Below are positions 9,375 through 19,269 of a stretch of DNA of 53,843 bases, piece after piece. Both the position numbers and the translations under genes were made by a program. The DNA is taken from contig JAUNJE010000014.1 in the NCBI GenBank assembly GCA_030533415.1, positions 1 to 53,843 of the forward strand. The letters run 5' to 3'. This DNA is from Eubacteriales bacterium (GTDB lineage Bacteria > Bacillota > Clostridia > Oscillospirales > Oscillospiraceae). The notes under the pieces were generated by a model. That model was given only the letters and a program-made list of their open reading frames with translations, was not told the DNA's origin and did not search any database. Within the stretch, counting starts at the first letter, position 1; every line of letters begins with the position of its first letter.

Positions 9375-10342
9375 TAGCGGGAACCCTCCTTCTTGGTAAA
9401 GCTGATGCGCGGATCCACGATGCCCATGAGAATGTCACCAAACAGCAGGCCCAGAATCGAGATCACGGCATAAATCAGCACCAGTGCCTGCACCAGGGTA
9501 TTGTCCTGACGCTTGATGGCCGTGACCAGCAGGCCGCCCATGCCGGGAACGGAATACAAAGATTCCACATACAGCGAGCCCATCAGGGTAAACAGAATGG
9601 AATTGGGGATGTACTGCACCAGCGGCACAAAGGCATTGCGGAACACATGGCGGCGGGAAATGGCGCCGTTGGGAACGCCTTTGGCCCGGGCCAGACGGAT
9701 GTAATCCTTATTGGCCTCGTCCACCATATACCGCCGCAGCCACATGGCGTAGTAGGCGATGTTGCCGATGGACAGGGAAATAACCGGCAGGATGTAGCTG
9801 CGGGGATTGGCGGCATCGAACAGCATAGGCAGTCCCAGAATTTCCTTGCCGATGTAGGTCTGGGAGCCTGCAAACTGGATCAGAATGTGATACACGGCCG
9901 AGGGCATTGCCTGGATCAGAACGATGAACACCGTGCCCAGCTTGTCCCCAATTTTGAACCGGGTCCGGGTACTGCGGGCCATGAGAATGCCCAGGGGCAG
10001 TCCCAGAGCCAGGGCAATGGCCAGAGAGATCAGTCCCAGCTGCAGCGAGATGGGGATTTTCTCCGCAATGATGGTGGTGATGGCGACGCCCTTGCGGTAA
10101 ACGTTGGACTCCCCCAGGTCCCCCTGCAGCAATTGCCGGTAGAAGCGCAGCAGCTGCTTGGGAAGCGGGTCCGTCAGGCCCAGCGTGTTCAGTTTTACCT
10201 GGATCTGGGTGGCGCTCATTTTGTCAAAATTCTCAAAATACCCTTCAATGGGCATCAGCCGCAGCAGGGCAAAGAGAATGGTGATGATAATGAGCATGGT
10301 GATCAGAGAGCGCAGGACGCGTTTTGTGATGTATTTTGCCAT
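9374..10342 (-). CDS. oppB: Oligopeptide ABC transporter permease (OppB-type)
   Basis: A 322-residue inner-membrane permease that starts MAKYITKRVLRSLITMLII, the usual OppB/DppB opening helix. The cytoplasmic coupling loop is YIRLARAKGVPNGAISRRHV, and VESLYSVPGMGGLLVTAIKRQD is the conserved C-terminal block. It forms the translocation pore with OppC. It starts 193 bases downstream of oppA; that gap holds the stem-loop at 10471-10501. Confidence 0.93.
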   Translation of the reverse strand: MAKYITKRVLRSLITMLIIITILFALLRLMPIEGYFENFDKMSATQIQVKLNTLGLTDPLPKQLLRFYRQLLQGDLGESNVYRKGVAITTIIAEKIPISLQLGLISLAIALALGLPLGILMARSTRTRFKIGDKLGTVFIVLIQAMPSAVYHILIQFAGSQTYIGKEILGLPMLFDAANPRSYILPVISLSIGNIAYYAMWLRRYMVDEANKDYIRLARAKGVPNGAISRRHVFRNAFVPLVQYIPNSILFTLMGSLYVESLYSVPGMGGLLVTAIKRQDNTLVQALVLIYAVISILGLLFGDILMGIVDPRISFTKKEGSR

Positions 10343-10470
10343 AAGTTACCCTCCTGGGTTGGACATCGTTCAGAGCCGATACCACTGGCACTTCCGCAGA
10401 AGAAACACTGGTATAAGCTCCGAAAATGAAAAAATAGACGGTTTGCGGGCGGACCCCCAAATTGCGGATT

Positions 10471-10501
10471 GAGAGAAGTCCCCCAAAAGGGGACTTCTCT
10501 C
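10471..10501 (-). promoter_or_regulatory. Strong intercistronic stem-loop between oppA and oppB
   Basis: GAGAGAAGTCCCC (10471-10483) pairs perfectly with its complement at 10489-10501 across a 5-base loop. No T run follows on the minus strand, so it is not a classic terminator. Such hairpins after a binding-protein gene often stabilise the upstream mRNA, giving more OppA than permease. Confidence 0.75.
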
Positions 10502-10535
10502 CAGGTTGGTTCCATCCGGGAAATTCAATGCGTCA

Positions 10536-12527
10536 TCAGCCTGCCAGCTTGGCCTGCCACTCGGCATAAGCAGCCTGGTACTCCTCAAGGCTCATGGAGG
10601 TGTCATACAGGTGCTGGTCCTTGTAGCGCTGGTTTGCCAAGCCAAAGGAAGCGTACTGGCCCTCGAACACGTTCAGGTTGCACATCTGATAGCTGCGGGA
10701 ACTGATGTGGATGGGAACGGCAAAGCCGTGATCCAGCAGGAAGGCTTCAGCCTTGGCAAAGGCTTCATAACGGGCATCCATGTCGTCGGTAATGGCCTTG
10801 GCGTCCGCTACCAGCTGCAGGTATTCGGCATACAGGGCCTGGGTGGTCGCGTCGGTGCTCTTATAGATGAAGCTGTAAGAGGAGTCGTCGGCGAAGGGGT
10901 CCGTCCAGGTCTGAGGGTCGGCGTAGTCGGCGCCCCAGTTGCAGCTCATGAAAGCATAGTTGCCGGTGCGGCGGACGGAAGCGAGGAAGCCGGTTTCAGG
11001 GCCGGACTGGACGATAATATCAATGTAGTCAGTGCCCAGAACACCTTCAATCTGCTGCTCAATTACCTGGCACTCGTTGGCGGCATTGGTGACGGTGGGG
11101 TTAAACATCATCAAAATCTTGACCGGGAAGGTAGCACCGGCTGCGGTCAGCTCCTCAATGGCTTTCTCCTTATACTCCAAAGCGGCTGCTTCGTCAAAGT
11201 TGTCGCCCTCAGTATACTTGGCCAGGTCTCCATAATAGGTGTAGTCCTTGCTTGCCGAGGCAAAGCCCTTGGGAGTGATGGTCTTGTTCATCATGCTGGT
11301 GGGATCAAGTCTGTCCTTGGTTGCCACGGCAGGCAGACGGTTGAAAGCGTGAACAATAGACTGACGGAAGTTCTCGTTGTTAACAGCCAATGCCCAGTTG
11401 TCAGGTTCATACTCCGCGTCAAAGTTGGGATCGAAGTTGAACAGATACCAATAAGAGTAGGAGGTATCGGAACGGGTGGGATGAATCAGGTCGGCGGTGG
11501 CGGGATCGGCCATCATGGCGGTCAGCAGATCGGAGGAAACGTCGGCTTGGTCGATGTCGCCGGCCAGATACATCGTAACAGCAATGGAAGAAGCCTCCGC
11601 GTTGTAGGTCTGCTGGATGGTGTCGATGAACACGTTGTCTTTATCCCAGTAGGAGGCGTTTTTGGTCAGCACACGCTGCTGCTGGGGCTGGTAAGTGGAC
11701 AGGATAAAAGCGCCGCAGTACAGCAGATATTCGTTGCTGGTGCCGAACTTGTCGCCGCACTGGGCCAGGAAGTCGCCGTTTACGGGCATGTAGGGGCCAA
11801 AGGAAACCATGGAGATAAAGTAGGGACAGGGGGCTTCCAGGGTGAACTCCAGGGTGTAGTCGTCCAGGGCCTTTACGCCGATGTCCTCGGCGGAAGCCTC
11901 GGGAACTTCTTCCAGGACTTCCTGCTCGCCGTCCTCGTTGGTCACCAGCTTGACGGCGTTGCCGGCTTCGTCGGTGCCGTCGGTGGCGGTGGGCAGAGCC
12001 ATCTGGTAAGCGGTCCAGTCGTAGTAGGCGTCAGCGCCGGCCACGACACCGCTCATGGTGTAGAAGGTGGAGGAGTCGTTGTTGGCATCGCAGGCATACC
12101 GGGCGGAGGAGACCCAGTCGTTGGCGGTGACGGGGGCAACCTCGTTGCCATCCTTGTCCACCCACATGACGCCCTCGCGGATCTGGAAGGTCCAGACGGT
12201 GGCGTCCTCGTTCTGCTCCCAGCTCAGGGCCAGGGCAGGCTCCACGTTGCCGTAGGAGTCATATTCCACCAGGCCGTCCACCACGTTGGCCGCGATAGAC
12301 AGTTCATTGGTCTGGCCGGTGATGAGGTAGTTCAGTGTGGTGACTTCGGAGGCGTACAGGGTTCTGTACACGGCATTTTCGGTCACAGGCGCCGCAGCCT
12401 GGGCAGGGGTGGTGCCGTCCGCAGCGGGGGCCGTATCCGCAGTGCCGGAACCGCCGCCGCAGGCAGCCATCACGAGCACGAGGGACAGAACCAGCAGCAG
12501 GGCGAGCAGTCGTTTCGTTGTTTGCAT
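10536..12527 (-). CDS. oppA: Oligopeptide-binding lipoprotein (OppA-type)
   Basis: A 663-residue extracytoplasmic solute-binding protein of the SBP_bac_5 family. The lipoprotein signal is clear: KR, a Leu/Val-rich core and a lipobox ending MAAC23, then a Gly/Ser/Thr-rich tether. TLNYLITGQTNELSIAANVVDGLVEYD and WTFQIREGVMWVDKDG are typical of the family. It would capture peptides, inferred here to include cell-wall peptides because of the downstream peptidases. The frame is open to 12611, but ATG 12527 has AAAGGA 9 bases upstream and starts the signal peptide directly. It is the first gene of the run. Confidence 0.92.
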   Translation of the reverse strand: MQTTKRLLALLLVLSLVLVMAACGGGSGTADTAPAADGTTPAQAAAPVTENAVYRTLYASEVTTLNYLITGQTNELSIAANVVDGLVEYDSYGNVEPALALSWEQNEDATVWTFQIREGVMWVDKDGNEVAPVTANDWVSSARYACDANNDSSTFYTMSGVVAGADAYYDWTAYQMALPTATDGTDEAGNAVKLVTNEDGEQEVLEEVPEASAEDIGVKALDDYTLEFTLEAPCPYFISMVSFGPYMPVNGDFLAQCGDKFGTSNEYLLYCGAFILSTYQPQQQRVLTKNASYWDKDNVFIDTIQQTYNAEASSIAVTMYLAGDIDQADVSSDLLTAMMADPATADLIHPTRSDTSYSYWYLFNFDPNFDAEYEPDNWALAVNNENFRQSIVHAFNRLPAVATKDRLDPTSMMNKTITPKGFASASKDYTYYGDLAKYTEGDNFDEAAALEYKEKAIEELTAAGATFPVKILMMFNPTVTNAANECQVIEQQIEGVLGTDYIDIIVQSGPETGFLASVRRTGNYAFMSCNWGADYADPQTWTDPFADDSSYSFIYKSTDATTQALYAEYLQLVADAKAITDDMDARYEAFAKAEAFLLDHGFAVPIHISSRSYQMCNLNVFEGQYASFGLANQRYKDQHLYDTSMSLEEYQAAYAEWQAKLAG

Positions 12528-12912
12528 AGAGATCATTCCTTTCATATTCTCTGCTTGTGGTCGAACGGGCTGGCCTCGGAAATAAGGCCTATCTACAAAT
12601 GGCAAAGCCAATTATAGGACAGATGCTTCTTTTTTGCAGCGGGAAAGCGTAAAAATGAATTTTCCACAAAGAAGAAATTCAAAAATAATGTATATATTTT
12701 AACATGTTATTCGATAGAAGTAAAGTAAAATATTATAAAATAAAATAGAAATCGGGACGGAAATGAAGGGATTTTTTGGCAAAAGTGCAACAAATGCCGC
12801 TGATGTAAGAACAAACATCCTTTCTGGGTGTGCACCGGTGAATAAAAATACCGGTGATTCCCGCCTGCCCAAAACCCCAAATTTTGCAAGTCAGCTGCAT
12901 CACGGAAGCACG
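12528..12912. other. oppA upstream region, no gene seen
   Basis: An AT-rich region between oppA and the gltD terminator. On the minus strand TATAAT (12616-12611) is preceded 17 bases upstream by a poor -35 (CTGCAA, 12639-12634), a possible oppA promoter. GGCC arms near 12570-12590 could form a small hairpin, and CACCGG/CCGGTG (12834-12857) form an inverted repeat that might be an operator. Short frames here lack SD sites and family resemblance. Confidence 0.35.
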
Positions 12913-12947
12913 AAAAACGGCGCTTTTCCACACACGGGAAAAGCGCC
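12913..12947 (-). terminator. Intrinsic terminator of the gltB-gltD operon
   Basis: GGCGCTTTTCC (12919-12929) and GGAAAAGCGCC (12937-12947) form an 11-bp stem followed on the minus strand by G and a run of five T (12917-12913). It lies about 115 bases beyond the gltD stop. Confidence 0.8.
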
Positions 12948-13060
12948 GCTGCTTCGTCCATCACAGTTTATCACAGGGAAGGCACCCTGTCAACCGGTTT
13001 TGCAGGATTTCCCGTAAAACTGCATAATATTTGCCTGGGGAAATTGTGCAAACAGCCTAA

Positions 13061-14533
13061 TTACAGGTTGGTATATCCCATCAGGTATTTATCCACAACG
13101 GTGGCGGTGTCGCGGCCTTCCCGAAGGGCCCAAACCACGAGGCTCTGTCCCCGGCGCATATCCCCGCAGACAAATACCTTGGGGCGGTTGGTGGCGTATT
13201 TTACGTCCGCAACATTGCCCCGGGGGGTCAGTTCCACGCCGAAGGCCTCGGCAACATAGCTTTCGCAGCCCGTAAACCCGGCGGCAATCAGGACCATGTC
13301 GCATTCCAGGATAAATTCTTCCCCGGTGGGCACCATCATCCGCCTGCCGTCCACCACTTGGCTTTCCAGCTTGGCAATGAGAGCGCCGCGGACCTGGCCC
13401 GCCTCGTTTTTGTAAAATTCCTTTACCGTGGTCTGGTACAGCCTGGGGTCGCTGCCGAACAGGGCGATGGCCTCCTGCTGGCCGTAATCGGTTTTGAGTA
13501 CCCGGGGCCACTCTGGCCAGGTGTTGCCGGGCCCACGCTCCACAGGCGGACAGGGCATCATTTCCAGCTGTACAACACCGGTGCAGCCCTGGCGGATGGC
13601 GGTGCCGACGCAGTCGTTTCCGGTGTCGCCGCCGCCGATGACCAGTACCTTTTTTCCCTGGGCGCTGAGGGCCTTGCCGTCGGCAAAGCCGGAATCCAGC
13701 AGGCTTTTGGTCACGCTGGTCAGGTAGTCCACGGCAAAATGGATGCCCTCGGCGTCCCGGCCTGGTGCGCTGATGTCACGGGGCTGCTTGGCGCCGCAGC
13801 AAAGCACCACCGCGTCGAATTGCCCGGTCAGTTCTTCGGCGGAGACATTGCGTCCCACATCGGCTTCCGTCACAAATTCGATGCCCTCTTCCTTCAGAAT
13901 GTCCACCCGGCGGTCGATGACCCATTTTTCCAGCTTCATATTGGGGATGCCGTACATGAGAAGGCCGCCGATCCGGTCGCTGCGCTCATACATGGTCACC
14001 TTGTGGCCGCGCTTGTTCAGAAGGTCCGCAACGGACAGCCCCGCAGGCCCCGTACCTACCACGGCCACTTTTTTTCCGGTGCGGGAGGGTGGGGGTACCG
14101 CGTGGATGACGCCGTGGGCATAGCCGTACTCCACCACTGCCCGCTCGTTTTCTTTCACGGTGACGGGATTCCCGGTGGTCATGCCGCAGGTGCAGGCGGC
14201 TTCACACAGGGCGGGACATACCCGGCTGGTAAATTCCGGGTAGCGGTTGGTGACGATCAGCCGCCGGGCCGCCAGGTCCCACTGGCCCCGGTAGACCAGG
14301 TCGTTCCATTCGGGAATCAGGTTGTTGAGTGGACATCCGCTGGCCATGCCGCCGATCATCATGCCGCTCTGGCAGAAGGGGACGCCGCAGTCCATGCAGC
14401 GCGCGCCCTGGGCCTGCTGTTCGTCCAGGTGCAGCGGAACGTGGAATTCGTTAAAGTTTTGGATACGTTCCTCCGGCGGCAGCTCCAGGCTGGTTTGCCG
14501 GCCGATCTCCATAAATCCGGTGGGTTTTCCCAT
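13061..14533 (-). CDS. gltD: Glutamate synthase [NADPH] small subunit
   Basis: A 490-residue flavoprotein. The N-terminal part carries the iron-sulfur cysteines (CMDCGVPFC and GCPLNNLIPEWNDLVYRG). Two Rossmann motifs follow: VAVVGTGPAGLSVADLL for FAD and VLVIGGGDTGNDCVG for NAD(P)H; ending GDMRRGQSLVVWALREGR is typical. It oxidises NADPH and feeds electrons to GltB for conversion of 2-oxoglutarate and glutamine to two glutamates. It starts 15 bases after the gltB stop, in the same operon. Confidence 0.96.
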   Translation of the reverse strand: MGKPTGFMEIGRQTSLELPPEERIQNFNEFHVPLHLDEQQAQGARCMDCGVPFCQSGMMIGGMASGCPLNNLIPEWNDLVYRGQWDLAARRLIVTNRYPEFTSRVCPALCEAACTCGMTTGNPVTVKENERAVVEYGYAHGVIHAVPPPSRTGKKVAVVGTGPAGLSVADLLNKRGHKVTMYERSDRIGGLLMYGIPNMKLEKWVIDRRVDILKEEGIEFVTEADVGRNVSAEELTGQFDAVVLCCGAKQPRDISAPGRDAEGIHFAVDYLTSVTKSLLDSGFADGKALSAQGKKVLVIGGGDTGNDCVGTAIRQGCTGVVQLEMMPCPPVERGPGNTWPEWPRVLKTDYGQQEAIALFGSDPRLYQTTVKEFYKNEAGQVRGALIAKLESQVVDGRRMMVPTGEEFILECDMVLIAAGFTGCESYVAEAFGVELTPRGNVADVKYATNRPKVFVCGDMRRGQSLVVWALREGRDTATVVDKYLMGYTNL

Positions 14534-14548
14534 TGTTGCCCGCCTCCT

Positions 14549-17500
14549 TTACTGTGCATTTTTCATGGCGTAGAACGCCTCGATCTGGGCCTGTTCGCTG
14601 TCCTGGCCCTTCTCCTCCATCTGGGCGATCAGACGGAGCATCCTGTCGTAGTCGTGGGGCAGGACTTTTTTGAATTTGTGCAGGTACTCGCCGAAGTTTT
14701 CCAGGATTTCCCTGCCCCGGGGAGAGCCGGTGGCCTCCACATGCTCCCGGATCAGGTTTTTCAGCAGGGAAACATCGTATTTGTGTTCCACCGGCTCCAG
14801 GCTGACCATGTCCTTGTTGACGCGCTGGTAAAAGTCCCAGCTTTCATCCAGCACATAGGCAATGCCGCCGCTCATGCCCGCGGCAAAGTTTTTGCCGGTC
14901 TTGCCCAGCACCACCACGGTGCCGCCGGTCATGTATTCGCACCCATGGTCACCGACGCCCTCCACCACGGCCACGGCGCCGGAATTGCGCACGCAGAAGC
15001 GCTCTCCCGCTACGCCGCTGATGAAGGCCTTTCCGCCGGTGGCGCCGTACAGGGCCACGTTGCCGATAATGATGTTTTGGCTGCGGTCGTAGGACACGTT
15101 TTCAGGGGGATACACGACCAGCCGGCCGCCGGACAGGCCCTTGCCCAGGTAATCGTTGCAGTCGCCGATCAGCTCCAGGGTCAGTCCCTTGGGGATAAAC
15201 GCACCGAAGCTCTGGCCGCCGTAGCCTGTGCAGGTCACATGGAAGGTGTCGTCGGGCAGGCTGTTGCCGAATTTGGCGGTGATCTCACTGCCGAAAATAC
15301 TGCCGAAGGCCCGGTCGGTATTGCCCACCGCCAGCGTCACGGAGGCAGGCTTGGGATGGGGCATGTCGAAGCTCTTTTTGAACTTCTTCATCAGCACCTT
15401 CATATCAGGGGTCTGTTCCAGAGCGAAGTCATAGACGTCTTTGGGGTCAAAATGGACGCCGGAATTTTGGATCAGAGGATTCCGCAGCAAAGCGGTCAGA
15501 TCCATTTCGCTGGCCCGGGACCCGGCGGGGGCGGGACGGACCTGCAGCAGATCGGTGCGGCCCACCAGTTCCTCCACGGTGCGCACGCCCAGTTTTGCCA
15601 TGTATTCCCGCAGCTCCTGGGCCATGAAGCGCATAAAGTTCATGATGTATTCCGGCTTGCCCTTAAAGTTTTTGCGAAGCTCCGGATTCTGGGTGCAGAT
15701 GCCCATGGGGCAGGTGTCCAGGTTGCACACCCGCATCATGACGCAGCCCATGGCCACCAGGGGGCCGGTGCCGAAGCCGAATTCCTCCGCGCCCAGCATG
15801 GCGGCGATGGCGACATCCCGGCCGCTCATCAATTTGCTGTCCGCCTCAATGCGCACCCGGGAGCGCAGGCCGTTCATGATCAGGCACTGGTGGGCCTCGG
15901 CGATGCCCAGCTCCCAGGGAAGGCCGGCGTTGTGGATGGAATTGTGGGGGGCCGCGCCGGTGCCGCCGTCAAAGCCGGAGATCAGGATGACCTCCGCGCC
16001 CGCTTTGGCGACGCCGGCGGCGATGGTGCCGACGCCTGCTTCGCTGACCAGCTTGACGCTGATGGCGGCCTTGCGGTTGGCGCATTTCAGATCGTAGATC
16101 AGCTGGGCCAGGTCCTCGATGGAATAGATATCATGGTGGGGCGGGGGAGAGATCAGGCCCACGCCGGTGGTGGAGTTGCGGCACTTGGCCACCCAGGGGT
16201 AGACCTTCGCCCCGGGCAGCTGGCCGCCCTCGCCGGGCTTGGCACCCTGGGCCATTTTGATTTGGATTTCGTTTGCGGACACCAGGTACTTGCTGGTAAC
16301 GCCGAACCGGGCCGAGGCCACCTGCTTGATGGCGGAGTTGCGCTCCGTTCCGTAGCGCTCCTCGGCCTCGCCGCCCTCACCGGTGTTGGACTTGCCCCCC
16401 AGGCGGTTCATGGCGACGGCCATGCACTCGTGGGCTTCCTCGGACAGTGCTCCGTAGCTCATGGCGGCGGTTTTGAAACGCCGGACGATGGATTCCACGC
16501 TTTCCACTTCCTCCAGGGGAACGCCGGCGGAAGGGTAATGGAATTCCAGTAGGCTGCGAAGGTGCATGTCGTCGCCCTCTTCGTTGGCAGCGGCGGCGGT
16601 GTATTGCTTGAATTTGCCGTAATCCCCGGTCCAGACGGCTTCCTGCAGCAGATGGATGGTTAGGGGATTGTAAAGGTGCTGCTCCGCCGCCGCACCGCTG
16701 CGGAATTTGTGGGAACCAAGGCTTTGCAGATCCATGTAAATATCCAGTCCCAGCGGGTCAAAGGCCTGCTGGTGCCGGTCCTCCAGGTCCTTCTGGATGT
16801 CCTGGATGGTGATGCCGCCCACCCGGCTGACGGTGTTGGTGAAATATTTTTGGGTGACCTCCGGGCTGATGCCCACGGCTTCGAAGATCTGGCTGCCCTG
16901 GTAGGACTGGATGGTGGAGATGCCCATTTTGGAGGCAATTTTCACGATGCCTGCCAGGACCGCTTTGTTGTAGTCCTTCACGGCGGCATAGTAGTCCTTT
17001 TCCAGCAGGCCGTCCCGGATCAGACTGCCGATGCTTTCCTGGGCCAGATAGGGATTGATGGCGCAGGCGCCATAACCCAGCAGCGTGGCGAAGTCGTGGA
17101 CCAGCCGTGGCTCGCCGCTTTCCAGAATCAGCGCCATGGCGGTGCGCTTGCGGGTGCGGACTAAGTATTTGGATACCGCGCCGACCGCCAGCAGGCTGGG
17201 GATGGCCACATGGTATTCGTCGATGTCCCGGTCGGACAGGATCAAAATATTGGCTCCGTCCCGGTAGGCCCGGTCCACATCCACGAACAGGCGCTCAATG
17301 GCCTTTTCCAGGGCGGTATTCTTGTAATAGCAGATGGATACGGTTTCCACCTGGAAACCGGGGACGCGCATGGATTTGATTTTCAGCAGGTCGGTTTCCG
17401 TCAGGATCGGGTTGTCGATCTTCAGCACCTTGCAGTTGTCGGCGGCCTCCTCCAAAAGGTTGCCCTGAGCGCCCACATAGACGGTGGTGGAGGTGACGAC

Positions 17501-19099
17501 CTTTTCCCGCAGGGCGTCGATGGGCGGATTAGTGACCTGGGCGAACATCTGCTTGAAGTATTCAAACAGGGGAGGGTGGGTGTGGCTCAATACGGCCAGG
17601 GGTGTGTCGCTGCCCATGGCCCCGGCAGGCTCACCGCCGTTTTTCGCCATCTGCAGCATGATGCCGTTCACATCCTCATAGCGGTAGCCGAAGGCCTTCT
17701 GCAGCCGCACCAGCTCCTCCTTGGTATGGGAGGGGACTTTTTTATTGGGGACAGTCAGGTCGGACAGGTTCACAAGGTTCCGGTCCAGCCACTCGCCGTA
17801 GGGCTGGCGGCCGGCGTAATCGGCCTTCAGGCTGTCGTCGTCTACCAGCTGCCCCTTTACGGTATCCACCAGCAGCATTTTGCCGGGACGCAGGCGGTCC
17901 TTGCGGACAATTTCCTCCGCAGGAATATCCAGAACGCCCACCTCACTGGAGAGGATCAGGCGGCCGTCTTTCGTGATGTAGTAGCGGCTGGGGCGCAGGC
18001 CGTTGCGGTCCAGAACGGCGCCCATAACGTCACCGTCGCTGAACAAAATGGAGGCGGGGCCGTCCCAAGGCTCCAGCATGGTGGCGTAATACTGGTAAAA
18101 GTCCCGTTTTTTCGGATCCATGCTTTTGCTGTTGCTCCAAGGCTCGGGGATGGTCACCATCACGGCCAGGGGCAGCTCCATGCCGTTCATCACGAGAAAT
18201 TCCAGGGTGTTGTCCAGCATGGCGGAGTCGGAACCGCCCTGGTTGACAATGGGCAGAACCTTGGTCATGTCGTCTTTCAGATAGCGGCTGCTGATGGTCT
18301 CCTCCCGGGCCAGCATGGTGTCCACATTGCCCCGGATGGTGTTGATCTCGCCGTTGTGCAGAATATAGCGGTTGGGGTGTGCCCGGTTCCAGCTGGGGGA
18401 GGTATTGGTGGAGAAGCGGCTGTGCACCATGCCGATGGCGGATTCATAGTCCGGATCCTGCAGGTCGGGATAGAACAGGCGCAGTTCCTTGACCAGAAAC
18501 ATCCCTTTGTAGACGATGGTCCGGCTGGACAGGCTGCAGACATAGGTCTCCTGATTGGACTGCTCGAACACCCGGCGGGCCACATACAGCCGGCGGTCAA
18601 AGTCAATGCCGGCCTTCATCCGGGGCGGCTTTCCAACAAAGGCCTGCCAGATGCTGGGCATGCAGTCCCGGGCTTTGTGCCCCAGAACGTCCGGACAGGT
18701 GGGCACCTCCCGCCAGCCCAGGAAGGGAAGCCCCTCCTTTTTGCAGATGATCTCAAACAGCTTCTTTGCCTGGTTCCGCAGCAGTTCTTCCTGCGGGAAA
18801 AAGAACATACCGATGCCGTATTCCCGCTCCCTGCCCAGTTCGATGCCGGCTTCGGCTGCCGCTTTGACAAAGAATTTATGTCCGACCTGCAATAAAATGC
18901 CGACGCCGTCGCCGGTTTTCCCCTCAGCATCCTTACCGGCCCGGTGCTCCAGATGCTCCACGATCTGCAGGGCGTCATCCAGAGTCCGGTGGCTCTTACG
19001 GCCCTTGATATCCACGACAGCGCCGATACCGCAGTTATCGTGCTCAAACCGGGGGTCATACAAGCCCGCAGGGGCGGTGCGCTCGGTGAAATTATCCAT
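14549..19099 (-). CDS. gltB: Glutamate synthase large subunit
   Basis: A 1516-residue protein. C23, in the CGIGAVVD block after a short propeptide, is the expected N-terminal nucleophile of the class II glutamine amidotransferase domain. The central and FMN-binding synthase domains follow (GEGGEAEERYG; GEGGQLPGAKV; SGFDGGTGAAP). CNLDTCPMGICTQ supplies the 3Fe-4S cysteines, and the C-terminal GXGXG beta-helix domain ends the protein. ATG 19099, 7 bases after AGGAG, is preferred over an in-frame start at 19153. The promoter and structured leader at 19136-19218 are nearly identical to those of the S66 gene further upstream. Confidence 0.96.
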   Translation of the reverse strand: MDNFTERTAPAGLYDPRFEHDNCGIGAVVDIKGRKSHRTLDDALQIVEHLEHRAGKDAEGKTGDGVGILLQVGHKFFVKAAAEAGIELGREREYGIGMFFFPQEELLRNQAKKLFEIICKKEGLPFLGWREVPTCPDVLGHKARDCMPSIWQAFVGKPPRMKAGIDFDRRLYVARRVFEQSNQETYVCSLSSRTIVYKGMFLVKELRLFYPDLQDPDYESAIGMVHSRFSTNTSPSWNRAHPNRYILHNGEINTIRGNVDTMLAREETISSRYLKDDMTKVLPIVNQGGSDSAMLDNTLEFLVMNGMELPLAVMVTIPEPWSNSKSMDPKKRDFYQYYATMLEPWDGPASILFSDGDVMGAVLDRNGLRPSRYYITKDGRLILSSEVGVLDIPAEEIVRKDRLRPGKMLLVDTVKGQLVDDDSLKADYAGRQPYGEWLDRNLVNLSDLTVPNKKVPSHTKEELVRLQKAFGYRYEDVNGIMLQMAKNGGEPAGAMGSDTPLAVLSHTHPPLFEYFKQMFAQVTNPPIDALREKVVTSTTVYVGAQGNLLEEAADNCKVLKIDNPILTETDLLKIKSMRVPGFQVETVSICYYKNTALEKAIERLFVDVDRAYRDGANILILSDRDIDEYHVAIPSLLAVGAVSKYLVRTRKRTAMALILESGEPRLVHDFATLLGYGACAINPYLAQESIGSLIRDGLLEKDYYAAVKDYNKAVLAGIVKIASKMGISTIQSYQGSQIFEAVGISPEVTQKYFTNTVSRVGGITIQDIQKDLEDRHQQAFDPLGLDIYMDLQSLGSHKFRSGAAAEQHLYNPLTIHLLQEAVWTGDYGKFKQYTAAAANEEGDDMHLRSLLEFHYPSAGVPLEEVESVESIVRRFKTAAMSYGALSEEAHECMAVAMNRLGGKSNTGEGGEAEERYGTERNSAIKQVASARFGVTSKYLVSANEIQIKMAQGAKPGEGGQLPGAKVYPWVAKCRNSTTGVGLISPPPHHDIYSIEDLAQLIYDLKCANRKAAISVKLVSEAGVGTIAAGVAKAGAEVILISGFDGGTGAAPHNSIHNAGLPWELGIAEAHQCLIMNGLRSRVRIEADSKLMSGRDVAIAAMLGAEEFGFGTGPLVAMGCVMMRVCNLDTCPMGICTQNPELRKNFKGKPEYIMNFMRFMAQELREYMAKLGVRTVEELVGRTDLLQVRPAPAGSRASEMDLTALLRNPLIQNSGVHFDPKDVYDFALEQTPDMKVLMKKFKKSFDMPHPKPASVTLAVGNTDRAFGSIFGSEITAKFGNSLPDDTFHVTCTGYGGQSFGAFIPKGLTLELIGDCNDYLGKGLSGGRLVVYPPENVSYDRSQNIIIGNVALYGATGGKAFISGVAGERFCVRNSGAVAVVEGVGDHGCEYMTGGTVVVLGKTGKNFAAGMSGGIAYVLDESWDFYQRVNKDMVSLEPVEHKYDVSLLKNLIREHVEATGSPRGREILENFGEYLHKFKKVLPHDYDRMLRLIAQMEEKGQDSEQAQIEAFYAMKNAQ

Positions 19100-19135
19100 G
19101 TTTCTTCTCCTCCCTCTGGTGGGTATAAAACAAAC

Positions 19136-19263
19136 GGCGCCCCCTTTGGACATACTTTGCCAAGTGGGAACGCCTTTGCTCTCTTGGGAATTGTATCATA
19201 AACCAAAGGTTTTTACAATGCAAAAAAAGTGAGATTTTATGTACTGCTTTCCAGTCCTTTTTA
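19136..19263 (-). repeat. Direct repeat, copy A: promoter and leader of gltB
   Basis: About 128 bases closely match 20124-20250, with a few substitutions and 1-base gaps. It contains the promoter TTGTAA (19218-19213) with a 17-base spacer and TACAAT (19195-19190), preceded by TGa as an extended -10. The leader that follows can fold: GGCGTTCCC near 19173-19165 faces GGGGGCGCC near 19144-19136. It joins the S66 stop region at 19264-19270 to the gltB SD site. Confidence 0.8.
19190..19218 (-). promoter_or_regulatory. gltB promoter
   Basis: TTGTAA, 17-base spacer and TGaTACAAT (extended -10). The predicted start near 19183 leaves a leader of about 85 bases, with the SD site AGGAG next to ATG 19099. 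Confidence 0.75.
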
Positions 19264-19269
19264 GTAAAG

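Noticed and set aside
10506-12617. A 703-codon plus-strand frame opposite oppA
   Set aside because: Antisense to a clear lipoprotein gene. The translation is low-complexity Gly/Val/His with no SD site or domain.
12707-12964. An 85-codon minus-strand frame upstream of oppA
   Set aside because: It runs through the gltD terminator, lacks an SD site and has a biased Phe/Tyr tail.
13358-16552. A 1064-codon open frame on the plus strand opposite gltB-gltD
   Set aside because: It is antisense to two unmistakable genes, rich in Gly, Ala, His and Val, with no family motif. GC-rich DNA often leaves such frames open.
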